Positions 54,270 to 62,651 of a DNA stretch of 64,000 bases are shown here, one piece after another (position 1 is the first letter of the stretch; each line of letters starts with the position of its first letter). Under the pieces are notes generated by a model, which saw only the letters and a program-made list of their open reading frames with translations, did no database searches and had not been told where the DNA came from. Source of the stretch: Flavobacteriaceae bacterium (GTDB lineage Bacteria > Bacteroidota > Bacteroidia > Flavobacteriales > Flavobacteriaceae); the NCBI GenBank assembly GCA_947453885.1, contig CANGIF010000015.1, positions 1 through 64,000 of the forward strand, written 5' to 3'. Both the position numbers and the translations under genes were made by a program.

Positions 54270-54305
54270 AAAAGAAACGCCTGATGTAAGTCAGGCGTTT
54301 CTTTT
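54270..54305. terminator. Bidirectional terminator
   Basis: Stem 54270-54284 with 54291-54305 (core GAAACGCCTGA/TCAGGCGTTTC), loop TGTAAG. It overlaps the stop of the flavin reductase gene and serves both convergent genes. Confidence 0.88.
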
Positions 54306-54831
54306 ACAACTCAATCGAATTTACAATTCCCATTAATTGATTGTTCAAATCAGGATTGATGATGCCACTTGCAACATCAAAGTTCTCGTAGAAACTTGGT
54401 AACGAGAAACTACCTTTTACCACTGCTCCTTGAAAAGGAAATCTATTCTTTGCAATTTCCAAAACCGAACTTCCGCCACGGGGTCCTGGTGAAGTTGATA
54501 ATAACAGGGTTTGTTTTTCTTGAAATGTTTTGGAATTAATTCTAGAGGTCCAATCGAAGATGTTTTTGAAAGCTGTTGTATACGCTCCGTTATGTTCTGC
54601 AAATGAAATCACAATCAAATCGGCGGTTCCTAATTTTGCATAAAAATCGTGTGCTAATTGCGGAATTCCAATCTCTGTTTCTTTATCTGTTGAGAATATT
54701 GGCATTTCGTAATCGTTTAAGTCTAGAACTTCAACGGTTGCGTCTTTGAATTGTTTTGCGGCATACGTTGCCAATTGTTTGTTAATCGAAGTTTTGCTTG
54801 ATGAAGCACCAAAAGCGATGATTTTTTTCAT
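54304..54831 (-). CDS. NADPH-dependent FMN reductase family oxidoreductase
   Basis: 175 residues of flavodoxin-like fold. The phosphate loop is IIAFGASSSKTSINKQLATY; SFAEHNGAYTTAFKNIFDW contains the aromatic and acidic residues that close the flavin site; LLSTSPGPRGGSSVLEIA is the third FMN loop. It probably reduces FMN or quinones/azo compounds in the cytoplasm. It lies 88 bp downstream of the pirin gene, same strand, which fits a shared redox or stress role. Confidence 0.88.
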   Translation of the reverse strand: MKKIIAFGASSSKTSINKQLATYAAKQFKDATVEVLDLNDYEMPIFSTDKETEIGIPQLAHDFYAKLGTADLIVISFAEHNGAYTTAFKNIFDWTSRINSKTFQEKQTLLLSTSPGPRGGSSVLEIAKNRFPFQGAVVKGSFSLPSFYENFDVASGIINPDLNNQLMGIVNSIEL

Positions 54832-54919
54832 AAGTATTGTTTTTAAATTCGTTGTTTACTATTCAACATTTTTAATTTGGATTATTCAACAACGAATTTT
54901 GAATGTTGAAATTATAATA

Positions 54920-55636
54920 TTACTGCTCCATTGGAATCTCCATTACTAAAAACTTAGCGTTGGTAGTAGCTTTGATTTCAATTTCGTTGGTGTACCAAAG
55001 GCCTAATGCATCTCTTTTTTCTAATCGTTCTCCGTTTACTTCAATTTCGCCATCAATGTTCATGATGTAAAAACCATTGCCTTCTTTTTTTAAGGCTAGT
55101 TTTTTAGAGAAATCGGCATCAAAATCAGCTAGGTAGAACCACGCATCTTGATAAATCCAAACGCCTGCATCTTCGGCTGTGGGAGATAGTATTTGTGCAA
55201 AGTTGTTTTTTTGTTTGGTGGCATCCAAAGTGATTTGTTGGTAACGCGGTGTTACATTTCGGTACTTTGGAAACACCCAAATTTGAAACAATTTAGTGTG
55301 TTGGTCGTGATTCGGATTGAACTCACTGTGTTGAATTCCGGTTCCGGCACTCATTACTTGAACGTCGCCCGTTTTTATGGTAGCGGCATTTCCCATGCTG
55401 TCTTTGTGCGCCAAATCGCCTTCTAGTGGAATAGTGATGATTTCCATATTGTCGTGTGGATGCGTACCAAAACCCATTCCGGCAGCTACGGTGTCGTCGT
55501 TTAAAACGCGTAACATTCCGAATTGTACTCTGTCTGGATTGTACCAACTGGCGAAACTAAAACTATGGTAAGCATTCAACCATCCGTGGTCGGCGTGTCC
55601 TCTGCTGTTGGCTTTGTGTAAAACTGTATTTTTCAT
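54920..55636 (-). CDS. Pirin-family cupin protein
   Basis: 238 residues. The pirin metal-site pattern is visible: GMGFGTHPHDNMEIITIPLEG and GDVQVMSAGTGIQHSEFNPN. Start ADHGWLNAYHSFSFASWYNP is typical. Bacterial pirins bind iron; some have quercetinase activity, others act as regulators. An 11-bp inverted repeat upstream (55672-55714) may control it. Confidence 0.92.
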   Translation of the reverse strand: MKNTVLHKANSRGHADHGWLNAYHSFSFASWYNPDRVQFGMLRVLNDDTVAAGMGFGTHPHDNMEIITIPLEGDLAHKDSMGNAATIKTGDVQVMSAGTGIQHSEFNPNHDQHTKLFQIWVFPKYRNVTPRYQQITLDATKQKNNFAQILSPTAEDAGVWIYQDAWFYLADFDADFSKKLALKKEGNGFYIMNIDGEIEVNGERLEKRDALGLWYTNEIEIKATTNAKFLVMEIPMEQ

Positions 55637-55950
55637 TTGTTGTTATTATTTTTTTTATTTGTCAAATGCAGCCGAAACAAAATTTGTACTACACTATAAT
55701 GTGTTTTGTTTCGGTGTCATCGAATATAAATTTAGTCATTATTAGGATACAAATTTACAATGGATGGAACGAAAAGTTACTTAATGTAGATTAAGAAATT
55801 GTAATTGTGTTTTAGAATACTTCTATTTTTAAAGAAAACTACTAAAAAATGTATATTTATGTAGGTAAAGTTTAATTAGCTATTTGCAACTTTCTTTATT
55901 TTGGAAGCAGTTGTAAAAAGATTGTCTTTAAAAACAACTTTTTTCTGTTA
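55637..55950. other. Intergenic region upstream of pirin
   Basis: Holds the inverted repeat at 55672-55714. Nothing else is recognised in the 314 bp. Confidence 0.5.
55672..55714. promoter_or_regulatory. Inverted repeat 36 bp upstream of the pirin start
   Basis: CCGAAACAAAA (55672-55682) and TTTTGTTTCGG (55704-55714) are perfect reverse complements, 21 bp apart. The inner part contains ACAC-TATAAT-GTGT. No T run follows, so an operator is likelier than a terminator. Confidence 0.5.
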
Positions 55951-56700
55951 TCAATAAAATTCATAATGTTCATACTGAAATTCCTGCGCTCTACGCAAAT
56001 AAAAATGGTCTGTGATAAGTTTGTTTAATTCGTTAACAAATTCATTTAGTTTTTTTATTCTTTCCAATTTTTCTTTACCTAAAGTATAACATTCGTCTTC
56101 AATAAGCTGTCTAAGCGATTTTAAATACAGGTTTTTCTGCTTTGAGATAGCATACGTTTTTTGAATATCGTTTTTCTCTTTAGGTAAAAGGTAAATGGAA
56201 TATTCTGCATAACCTAAAATTCTCATTTCTTGATGTCCAAAGTAACTTCCTCCGTTTTGAATAGTTCCAAAAAGTGTATTTATATTTGAGTAGATGTCAA
56301 TTAGTTTTTTACGTTGTTGTGCATATTTATCGCTGCCGTTTTTTTGTTTTAGAAAATACGCATACAAAACGTAATAGCAATCTTGTCCAACTTCACTACT
56401 AAATTCCTCACTGTTATTAAGATTAAAATAGGACTGGTCAGGTTGGTTAGGATATTCTTCAAAAAATTCTGGATGCTTGTCAACAATAGTATTATACTCT
56501 TGTTTTGTGTATTTTAGGGTGTCTCCCTTTTCTGTACAAATTAAAACGGTGTCTTTTGTTGTATAGTATTTAGAATTTGGTACTTCTTTTTTTGTAACAG
56601 CATCTTCTTTTGTTTTATTGATTTGTTTTTTTTCTGTTTGTTTAGATTGAAAATTACAACTCAAAGTCATTAGTAATACTAAGTAAAGGATATTTTTCAT
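55951..56700 (-). CDS. Putative lipoprotein of unknown function
   Basis: 249 residues. MKNILYLVLLMTLSCNFQS ends in a possible lipobox (TLSC). Next a Lys-rich linker, then a helical domain: CTEKGDTLKYTKQEYNTIVD, EEFSSEVGQDCYYVLYAYFL and a Lys/Leu-rich last third. No family recognised. It stands alone. Confidence 0.65.
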   Translation of the reverse strand: MKNILYLVLLMTLSCNFQSKQTEKKQINKTKEDAVTKKEVPNSKYYTTKDTVLICTEKGDTLKYTKQEYNTIVDKHPEFFEEYPNQPDQSYFNLNNSEEFSSEVGQDCYYVLYAYFLKQKNGSDKYAQQRKKLIDIYSNINTLFGTIQNGGSYFGHQEMRILGYAEYSIYLLPKEKNDIQKTYAISKQKNLYLKSLRQLIEDECYTLGKEKLERIKKLNEFVNELNKLITDHFYLRRAQEFQYEHYEFY

Positions 56701-57132
56701 AAAATTGAATTTACTCGCTTATGGTTTTTATTTTATAGATAGTATATTATCGAAATCGAGCAGGTGCATTTCTTTAGCAAAAACTATTATTTCCAACTTC
56801 CACCCCAAAACAAATTTAAAAAAAATTACATTATAAAGAAGTGATTTGAGCTTTATTTAGTTTGCAAACGAAATGTCACCTGACTTTGCGCAATTTTTTG
56901 TCTTAATTTATCGCTTTATTATTTAAAAGAGTTCCTTTTTTCTTTCGTTTCTTTTAATTTTCTGACATCTCAAAATTCAAAAAAAAACTTCCCGTCAGAT
57001 TGGTCTTACGGACTAAAAAAAGGGTCTGGAAGCCGTCAGACTGGTCTGAGGGTGTGTTTCTCATTGTATTTGCACCGTCAGATAGGTCTGACGGAGCGTT
57101 TTTTTAATTCACAATGTCAACTATGGCGATAG
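56701..57132. other. Intergenic region with palindrome array
   Basis: 432 bp between two minus-strand genes. The only structured part is the three-copy palindrome array at 56992-57094. Confidence 0.6.
56992..57094. repeat. Three 20-bp hairpin palindromes, 41-42 bp apart
   Basis: CCGTCAGA-N4-TCTGACGG at 57075-57094 is a perfect inverted repeat with 4-bp centre. Copies at 56992-57011 and 57033-57052 have one mismatch each in the right arm. Starts are 41 and 42 bp apart, four helical turns. The last copy is followed by AGCGTTTTTTT. Confidence 0.8.
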
Positions 57133-57816
57133 TTACATTTTAAAAGTTACTATTCCGTAATCCATTTGGAAAATTTGTCCCGATATGGATTTGGCTTGAT
57201 CAGAAAGTAAATAATTGGCAAGGGTTGCTACTTCTTCTGGTTGTAAATAGTCTTTCATTGGGTGGCGTTCCGCCATGGTTTCTTTAATTCTGTCGTTTCT
57301 AAGTATACTAGCTGCTAGAGGTGTTTCAGTTATTGTTGGGGCAATTGCGTTAATACGAACTACAGTTGCCAATTCGGCTCCTATTGTTTTTACTAAGCCT
57401 TCCACGGCTCCTTTTGCTGCAGCAACGCTGGCATGGTAGGGCATGCCGAGTTTAGCAGCAACTGTGCTAAACAAAAGTATTGCTGGTTGTTTTCCTTTTT
57501 TTAATACAGGAAGGTATTTTTGGATGGCTTTAACAGCGCCAATTACATTAATTTCGTAATCGTTTCTGAAATCTTGTAGTGTTAAACTTGAAATTGGTTT
57601 TAAATTTATAGAGCCTGGACAATAAACTAAGGAATCAATTTGGTCTATTTCGGGTAGCGTGTCGGTCAATACATCAAGTTGGTGGAAAGTTAAATTGGGG
57701 TGTGTGTATTCTGGTTTTGTTCTACAGATAGCTACAACTTTGTTTGTTTCTAATTGTTGGTTTGCAATTGCTTTTCCAATGCCTTTGCTTGCGCCTATAA
57801 TTACTATTGTTCTCAT
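57133..57816 (-). CDS. SDR-fold protein with altered catalytic site
   Basis: 227 residues. Nucleotide-binding IIGASKGIGKAIANQ (residues 6-20) and the NV... segment (NDYEINVIGAVKAI) fit short-chain dehydrogenases. The Ser is seen in LLFSTVAAKLG (S117), but at the position of the catalytic Tyr, four residues before K135, the protein has Val131 (HASVAAAKGAVEGL). The classical YxxxK is therefore missing, though Y127 is near. It ends an operon with the AarF-like kinase and TetR genes (7 bp between). Confidence 0.85.
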   Translation of the reverse strand: MRTIVIIGASKGIGKAIANQQLETNKVVAICRTKPEYTHPNLTFHQLDVLTDTLPEIDQIDSLVYCPGSINLKPISSLTLQDFRNDYEINVIGAVKAIQKYLPVLKKGKQPAILLFSTVAAKLGMPYHASVAAAKGAVEGLVKTIGAELATVVRINAIAPTITETPLAASILRNDRIKETMAERHPMKDYLQPEEVATLANYLLSDQAKSISGQIFQMDYGIVTFKM

Positions 57817-57823
57817 CTTTTAC

Positions 57824-59137
57824 TTACTGTTTTTTGTATTTTAAATAATTGTTGACGTTTACGTTTGCTTTTAAATCAAACATTAAGTTATAAAGTCCAA
57901 AAAAGGTTCGGTTGATGTATATGAAATGTTTGGAACCTCTACTACCATTCATTTTTTTTAACTCGGTATCTTTAGCAAAACGTTCGCCGAGTTGTGCAAT
58001 TTGATTGAAAAAAGTGGGGTCTGCAAAATCAAATGTTGCAGATTGAAAAGGTAAGGTAAACAAGCCTAACAATTCGTAGAACATTTGTGTAAAATAGGTT
58101 ATTTCTTTTGGCGTATCATCAATTCGAATAATTTCTAAGGAGAATAGTTTTTCTTTAAATACTTGAGGATTATTTAGTACATTACGGTCAATTAATTCAA
58201 AATAAGGAATGTAAAAATCTGTTGGGATACTTTTCATACATCCAAAATCCAATGCCACAAGCTGGTTTTCATTGTTAACTAAAAAATTACCGGGATGTGG
58301 ATCTGCATGTACTTTTCGTAAAATATGTATTTGGAACATATAAAAATCCCATAAAGCTTGCCCCAATTGGTTAGATGCCGCTTGATTGTTGTTACTGCTA
58401 GTGAATTCAGACAGGTGCATTCCTGGCATCCAATCCATTGTTAAAATTTTGTCAGTAGAATATGCTTTGTAGTAAGAAGGGAAAAGTAAATTTTCTATTT
58501 GGCTGCATGCTTTTGCAATTTCCTGACTTTGTTCCAGCTCTAAAATGTAGTTGGTTTCTTCAATCAGTTTGTCCTCCACTTCTTTGAAATATTTATCCGA
58601 ATCTTTTCCTTTCAGATTGAACATTTTTATAGCAACGGGCTTGACCATTTTTAAATCAGATGAAATACTTTGAGCAACACCGGGATATTGAATTTTAACA
58701 GCTAATTTTTTCTGGTCAACTTGAGCCAAATGTACCTGTCCAATACTGGCTGCGTTTATAGCTTCTGGATTAAAAGTGTCAAAAAGTTCGTAGGGAGATT
58801 TTCCAAAATTATTTTTAAACGTTTTAATTACTAACGGACCAGATAATGGCGGTACAGAAAATTGTGAAAGTGAAAATTTTTCTACATACGCTTGAGGTAA
58901 AAAACTTTTGTCCATACTAAGCATTTGTGCTACTTTTAGCGCACTGCCTTTCAATGACTTTAAACCATCGTAAATGTCGTCAGCATTGTTTTCGTTTAGT
59001 TTGTCTTTGGTTAGTTCTGGATTGACCATTTTTTCACCATAGTATTTCAGGTAATTTACTCCTACTTTTGCTCCAGTTTGAAGGAGTTTACTAGCTCTTT
59101 CGATTTTTGACGTTGGAATAGAATCTATCGTTTTCAT
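57824..59137 (-). CDS. AarF/UbiB/ABC1-family atypical kinase
   Basis: 437 residues. KLNENNADDIYDGLKSLKGS and ALKVAQMLSMD form the KxGQ-like family motif; AASIGQVHLAQV is the Ala-rich nucleotide loop; the Lys is in KLAVKIQYPG; VHADPHPGNFLVNNENQLVA then LDFGCMK are the catalytic and metal loops. Such proteins help make or distribute isoprenoid lipids such as quinones. It lies between a TetR regulator (3 bp) and an SDR protein (7 bp), a compact three-gene operon. Confidence 0.9.
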   Translation of the reverse strand: MKTIDSIPTSKIERASKLLQTGAKVGVNYLKYYGEKMVNPELTKDKLNENNADDIYDGLKSLKGSALKVAQMLSMDKSFLPQAYVEKFSLSQFSVPPLSGPLVIKTFKNNFGKSPYELFDTFNPEAINAASIGQVHLAQVDQKKLAVKIQYPGVAQSISSDLKMVKPVAIKMFNLKGKDSDKYFKEVEDKLIEETNYILELEQSQEIAKACSQIENLLFPSYYKAYSTDKILTMDWMPGMHLSEFTSSNNNQAASNQLGQALWDFYMFQIHILRKVHADPHPGNFLVNNENQLVALDFGCMKSIPTDFYIPYFELIDRNVLNNPQVFKEKLFSLEIIRIDDTPKEITYFTQMFYELLGLFTLPFQSATFDFADPTFFNQIAQLGERFAKDTELKKMNGSRGSKHFIYINRTFFGLYNLMFDLKANVNVNNYLKYKKQ

Positions 59138-59140
59138 AAT

Positions 59141-59794
59141 TTATTTTTGCATCTTTTCTTTAAATAAGAATTTTCCAAAATCAAGAAGGCTTTCTAATGG
59201 GGTATGTTCTTTTAGGTCGAAGGTTACTTTTAATCCTTTTTCGATAAAAAGGTCTGTTTTTTCAAAGTTTAGAGAATCGTCATTGAGCCAAAAATGCAGC
59301 GTTGCGACAAGTTGCATCCAATAGTATTCTTTAGTTGCTTTCTCTTTAAAGTTTTGAATTGTCGATGGTAAATCTGAAACCGATTCCGGTGCTATACTTT
59401 CGGAATAATTGTTGAAATTTTGACGTAATTGAGTAAGTGTTTTAGCATTTTTTAAAATGTTTTTGTGTTGATTCAAACAAAAAGAAACTACCGTTTTATT
59501 AGCGGTTAAAAGCTCAAAGAAGGTAAAATAGAAACTCAATAATTTTCCTTTCTCGTCATACTGTTCATAGGCTTCATTTTGATTGAGCAGCTCAACTGTT
59601 TTGTCGCAAAAAGAAGAAAAGAGTTCTTGCTCTATTTTTGCTAATGAACCAAAAAAACTGTATAGTTCCTTTTCGGATATAGCAAGATAAGTGGCAAAAG
59701 TAGCTGGGGTTTTTGGTTGTTGGTTGTGTTCCAAAATATAATTCATGTAAGATGCAATTATACTCGATTTTGTAACGGTTATTTTCTTAGCCAT
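59141..59794 (-). CDS. TetR-family transcriptional regulator
   Basis: 217 residues from ATG at 59794 (MAKKITVTKSSIIASYMNYI). A longer frame starting at 59857 would run through the promoter and operator and is rejected. The N-terminal HTH is KTPATFATYLAISEKELYSF; the rest is an all-helical ligand domain. First gene of the operon with the AarF-like kinase and SDR; likely autoregulator through the palindromes at 59826-59856. Confidence 0.82.
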   Translation of the reverse strand: MAKKITVTKSSIIASYMNYILEHNQQPKTPATFATYLAISEKELYSFFGSLAKIEQELFSSFCDKTVELLNQNEAYEQYDEKGKLLSFYFTFFELLTANKTVVSFCLNQHKNILKNAKTLTQLRQNFNNYSESIAPESVSDLPSTIQNFKEKATKEYYWMQLVATLHFWLNDDSLNFEKTDLFIEKGLKVTFDLKEHTPLESLLDFGKFLFKEKMQK

Positions 59795-59825
59795 GATTTT
59801 GATTTTAATACAACAAAGATACAAA

Positions 59826-59856
59826 TTGTTTAACAAATCAAATATATGTTTAAACA
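59826..59856 (-). promoter_or_regulatory. Promoter -7 element between two TetR-operator-like palindromes
   Basis: TTGTTTAACAA (59826-59836) and TGTTTAAACA (59847-59856) are palindromes whose centres are about 20.5 bp apart. Between them on the minus strand is TATATTTG (59846-59839). A regulator on both would block the promoter. Confidence 0.6.
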
Positions 59857-60101
59857 AAATAACATTTGTTTATGATATGATTGAATAATATTGGAGTTCA
59901 ACTTCCTTTTTGAAGCTAGCTAACCTCTTTTTAAAATTTGAAAATGGAGTGTTTCATGGTTTAATGCAATTTGTATTTTAACTTACGGTTTGCTTTTTAA
60001 GCAGCGTCAAACAATTAAAAAATGCGATGACTGGTAGTTTGATTTATAATTATTTTGTAAAATATTAGTATTTGTTTGGCAAAACACATTGCATATTTAC
60101 T

Positions 60102-60109
60102 TACTTTTG
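60102..60109 (+). promoter_or_regulatory. -7 element of the sufS promoter
   Basis: TACTTTTG matches TAnnTTTG, 26 bp before the chosen sufS ATG. It lies downstream of the alternative GTG/TTG start at 60076, which supports the later start. No ideally spaced TTG. Confidence 0.5.
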
Positions 60110-60135
60110 TGTTTAGAACTTTTCTAAATAAACAA

Positions 60136-61350
60136 ATGTTAGATTTACAAAAAATTAGAGCCGATTTCCCAATTTTAACTCAAAAAGTAAATGGTAAACC
60201 ACTAGTTTACTTTGATAATGCGGCAACTTCACAAAAGCCACAAGTGGTAATTGATGCTCTATCTACTTATTATCAAACAATCAATGCAAATATACATAGA
60301 GGAGTTCATACGCTGAGTCAACTAGCAACAAATGCATACGAAGCATCGAGAAGTACGATACAACAACATGTAAATGCAAAATTGCTTCACGAAATTATTT
60401 TTACATCTGGGACTACACATGCCATCAACATTGTTGCAAATGGTTTTGCTTCATTGCTAAAATCAGGCGATGAGGTATTGGTTTCAGCAATGGAACACCA
60501 TAGTAATATTGTCCCTTGGCAAATGTTGTGTGAAAAAACGGGTGCAAAACTGTTAGTTATTCCAATGGATGAAAACGGAGATTTGTTACTGACGGAATAC
60601 GATCGATTACTTTCCGAACGAACAAAAATTGTAGCGGTCAATCACATTTCAAATGCACTAGGAACCATCAATCCTATTGATTTACTAATAGCCAAAGCAC
60701 ATCAAGTTGGAGCTGCTGTTTTGATTGATGGAGCTCAAGCAGTTCCGCATTTAAAACCGGATGTTCAAGAATTGAATTGCGATTTTTACGTTTTTTCAGG
60801 GCATAAAATTTGTGGACCAACTGGGACGGGTATTTTATATGGAAAAGAGTCGTGGTTGAACAAACTTCCGCCTTACCAAGGAGGAGGAGAAATGATTGCT
60901 ACTGTTACATTTGAAAAAACTACTTATGCAGCTTTACCACATAAATTTGAAGCAGGAACGCCGAACATTGCAGGAGGAATTGTACTTGGCAAAGCGATAG
61001 ATTATTTAAACGAAATTGGTTTTGAAGCTATTCAACAATATGAATCCGAATTACTGGCTTACGGAACCGAAAAATTATTGGCTATTGAAGGCCTGAAAAT
61101 TTATGGCACAGCACGTCGTAAAGCATCGGTTATATCGTTTAACATTGAAGGAATTCATCCATACGATATAGGCTCTATAGTTGATAAATTAGGAATTGCT
61201 GTTAGGACAGGACATCATTGTGCACAGCCAATTATGGATTTTTACAACGTTCCCGGTACAGTTAGGGCTAGCTTTGCTTTTTACAACACAAAAGAAGAAA
61301 TTGATGCACTTGTGGAAGCCGTTAAAAAAGCAAAATTAATGTTGAGTTGA
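60136..61350 (+). CDS. sufS: SUF-type cysteine desulfurase
   Basis: 404 residues from ATG at 60136 (MLDLQKIRADFPIL), the family start. PLP site: VYFDNAATSQKP; Schiff-base Lys in FYVFSGHKICGPTGTGILYG; the catalytic Cys is in RTGHHCAQPIM. It removes sulfur from cysteine for Fe-S cluster building and works with SufE (139-residue protein 507 bp downstream). The sufBCD genes are not in the window. The gene heads the 60-64 kb iron-sulfur region. Confidence 0.95.
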   Translation: MLDLQKIRADFPILTQKVNGKPLVYFDNAATSQKPQVVIDALSTYYQTINANIHRGVHTLSQLATNAYEASRSTIQQHVNAKLLHEIIFTSGTTHAINIVANGFASLLKSGDEVLVSAMEHHSNIVPWQMLCEKTGAKLLVIPMDENGDLLLTEYDRLLSERTKIVAVNHISNALGTINPIDLLIAKAHQVGAAVLIDGAQAVPHLKPDVQELNCDFYVFSGHKICGPTGTGILYGKESWLNKLPPYQGGGEMIATVTFEKTTYAALPHKFEAGTPNIAGGIVLGKAIDYLNEIGFEAIQQYESELLAYGTEKLLAIEGLKIYGTARRKASVISFNIEGIHPYDIGSIVDKLGIAVRTGHHCAQPIMDFYNVPGTVRASFAFYNTKEEIDALVEAVKKAKLMLS

Positions 61351-61413
61351 CCAACTAAATTACAATTAAAGAACTTGAATTTAATCGGTTTAATTATATA
61401 AAAATTATATGTT

Positions 61414-61854
61414 ATGAAAGTACTACTGTTATTTTTACTCCCTTTTTTAATGATTAAAGGATGTTCTGAAAAAGACAACAATGTTACGACTGATATAAAA
61501 GTGGTTTACACCGCTTCTACACGCGGTTTTTTCCAGAAAATTACCATTCAAAACCATCAAGTTTCAGTATCTAAAGATAGAAAAGAGGAGGGGATAGGTA
61601 CTTCTGCTAAAATTAGTGAAGCAGATTGGAACGAATTAGTGCAGTTGTATTCAAAATTAGATTTAGAAAAGATAAAAACTTACGAAGCGCCTACTCAAAA
61701 ACGATTGTTCGATGGAGCTCCAACTGCAAATATGAGTATTACTGAAAAAGATACAACCTACGAAACAACAACTTTTGACCATAAATCCCCACCTGTTGAA
61801 ATGGCTGCTTTTGTTAACAAAGTAGTTGCGTTAGCCGAAAAAAAAGTAGATTAA
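61414..61854 (+). CDS. Putative lipoprotein in the suf operon
   Basis: 146 residues, MKVLLLFLLPFLMIKGCSEK with a possible lipobox (IKGC). The rest is a small beta-rich domain (KVVYTASTRGFFQKITIQNH, NMSITEKDTTYETTTFDHKS). Family not recognised. Only 3 bp from sufE, so surely co-transcribed, yet an Fe-S role is not implied by its export. Confidence 0.7.
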   Translation: MKVLLLFLLPFLMIKGCSEKDNNVTTDIKVVYTASTRGFFQKITIQNHQVSVSKDRKEEGIGTSAKISEADWNELVQLYSKLDLEKIKTYEAPTQKRLFDGAPTANMSITEKDTTYETTTFDHKSPPVEMAAFVNKVVALAEKKVD

Positions 61855-61857
61855 AAA

Positions 61858-62277
61858 ATGAATATACAAGAAATACAAGACGATATTGTAGCTGAATTTT
61901 CAATGTTTGAAGATTGGATGCAGCGTTATGAGTACATTATAGATTTAGGAAAAGGATTGCCAATAATTGATTCAACTTACAAAACAGACGAAAATTTAAT
62001 TATAGGATGTCAATCAAAAGTTTGGGTTTACGCACATTTAATAGATGATAAAGTAATTTTTACAGCCGATAGTGATGCTATTTTGACCAAAGGAATTATA
62101 GGTATATTAATTCGAGCCTTTTCAAATCAAACCCCAATGGCTATTTTAGATGCCAATACAGATTTTATAGACCAAATTGGTTTAAAAGAACATTTGTCTC
62201 CTACAAGAGCAAACGGATTGGTTTCAATGATTAAACAAATAAAAATGTATGCTTTGGCATTCAGTTCTAAAAAATAA
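61858..62277 (+). CDS. sufE: SufE-family sulfur acceptor
   Basis: 139 residues. YEYIIDLGKGLPIIDSTYKT, then the sulfur-accepting Cys in LIIGCQSKVWVYAHL, and RANGLVSMIKQIK near the end. It takes persulfide from SufS and passes it to the scaffold. 8 bp before the DUF59 gene. Confidence 0.95.
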   Translation: MNIQEIQDDIVAEFSMFEDWMQRYEYIIDLGKGLPIIDSTYKTDENLIIGCQSKVWVYAHLIDDKVIFTADSDAILTKGIIGILIRAFSNQTPMAILDANTDFIDQIGLKEHLSPTRANGLVSMIKQIKMYALAFSSKK

Positions 62278-62285
62278 ATAAAAAT

Positions 62286-62609
62286 ATGGAAGAATTTAAA
62301 GACGAAATAAACTTAGGCGAAAATGTAGTAAAAGTACTAAAAAGCATTTACGATCCTGAAATTCCTGTGGATATTTACGAGTTAGGTTTGATTTACGATG
62401 TTATGATTAACGAAGAAAATGAAGTAAAAGTTTTAATGACGCTTACTTCGCCAAACTGTCCAGTAGCAGAAACATTGCCTCGAGAAGTTGAAGAAAAAAT
62501 TCAAAAAATAACACAAGTAAAATCTTGTGAAGTTGAAATTACATTTGATCCGCCTTGGACAAAAGATTTAATGAGCGAAGAAGCAAAGTTAGAATTAGGA
62601 ATGCTATAG
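62286..62609 (+). CDS. DUF59/SufT-like Fe-S assembly protein
   Basis: 107 residues, MIP18/DUF59 fold. SIYDPEIPVDIYELGLIYDV is the family signature; the conserved Cys is in LTSPNCPVAETLP; EITFDPPWTKDLMSEEAKLE closes the domain. Such proteins aid cluster maturation (called SufT or SufD-associated). Located between sufE and DUF2480. Confidence 0.9.
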   Translation: MEEFKDEINLGENVVKVLKSIYDPEIPVDIYELGLIYDVMINEENEVKVLMTLTSPNCPVAETLPREVEEKIQKITQVKSCEVEITFDPPWTKDLMSEEAKLELGML

Positions 62610-62651
62610 TTGATTGATTGAAGTATAATAATTATTGATTTTACAAGTAAA

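Noticed and set aside
59141..59857. Longer TetR protein starting at 59857
   Set aside because: The extra 21 codons run through the predicted promoter and operator; the ATG at 59794 gives the normal N-terminus.
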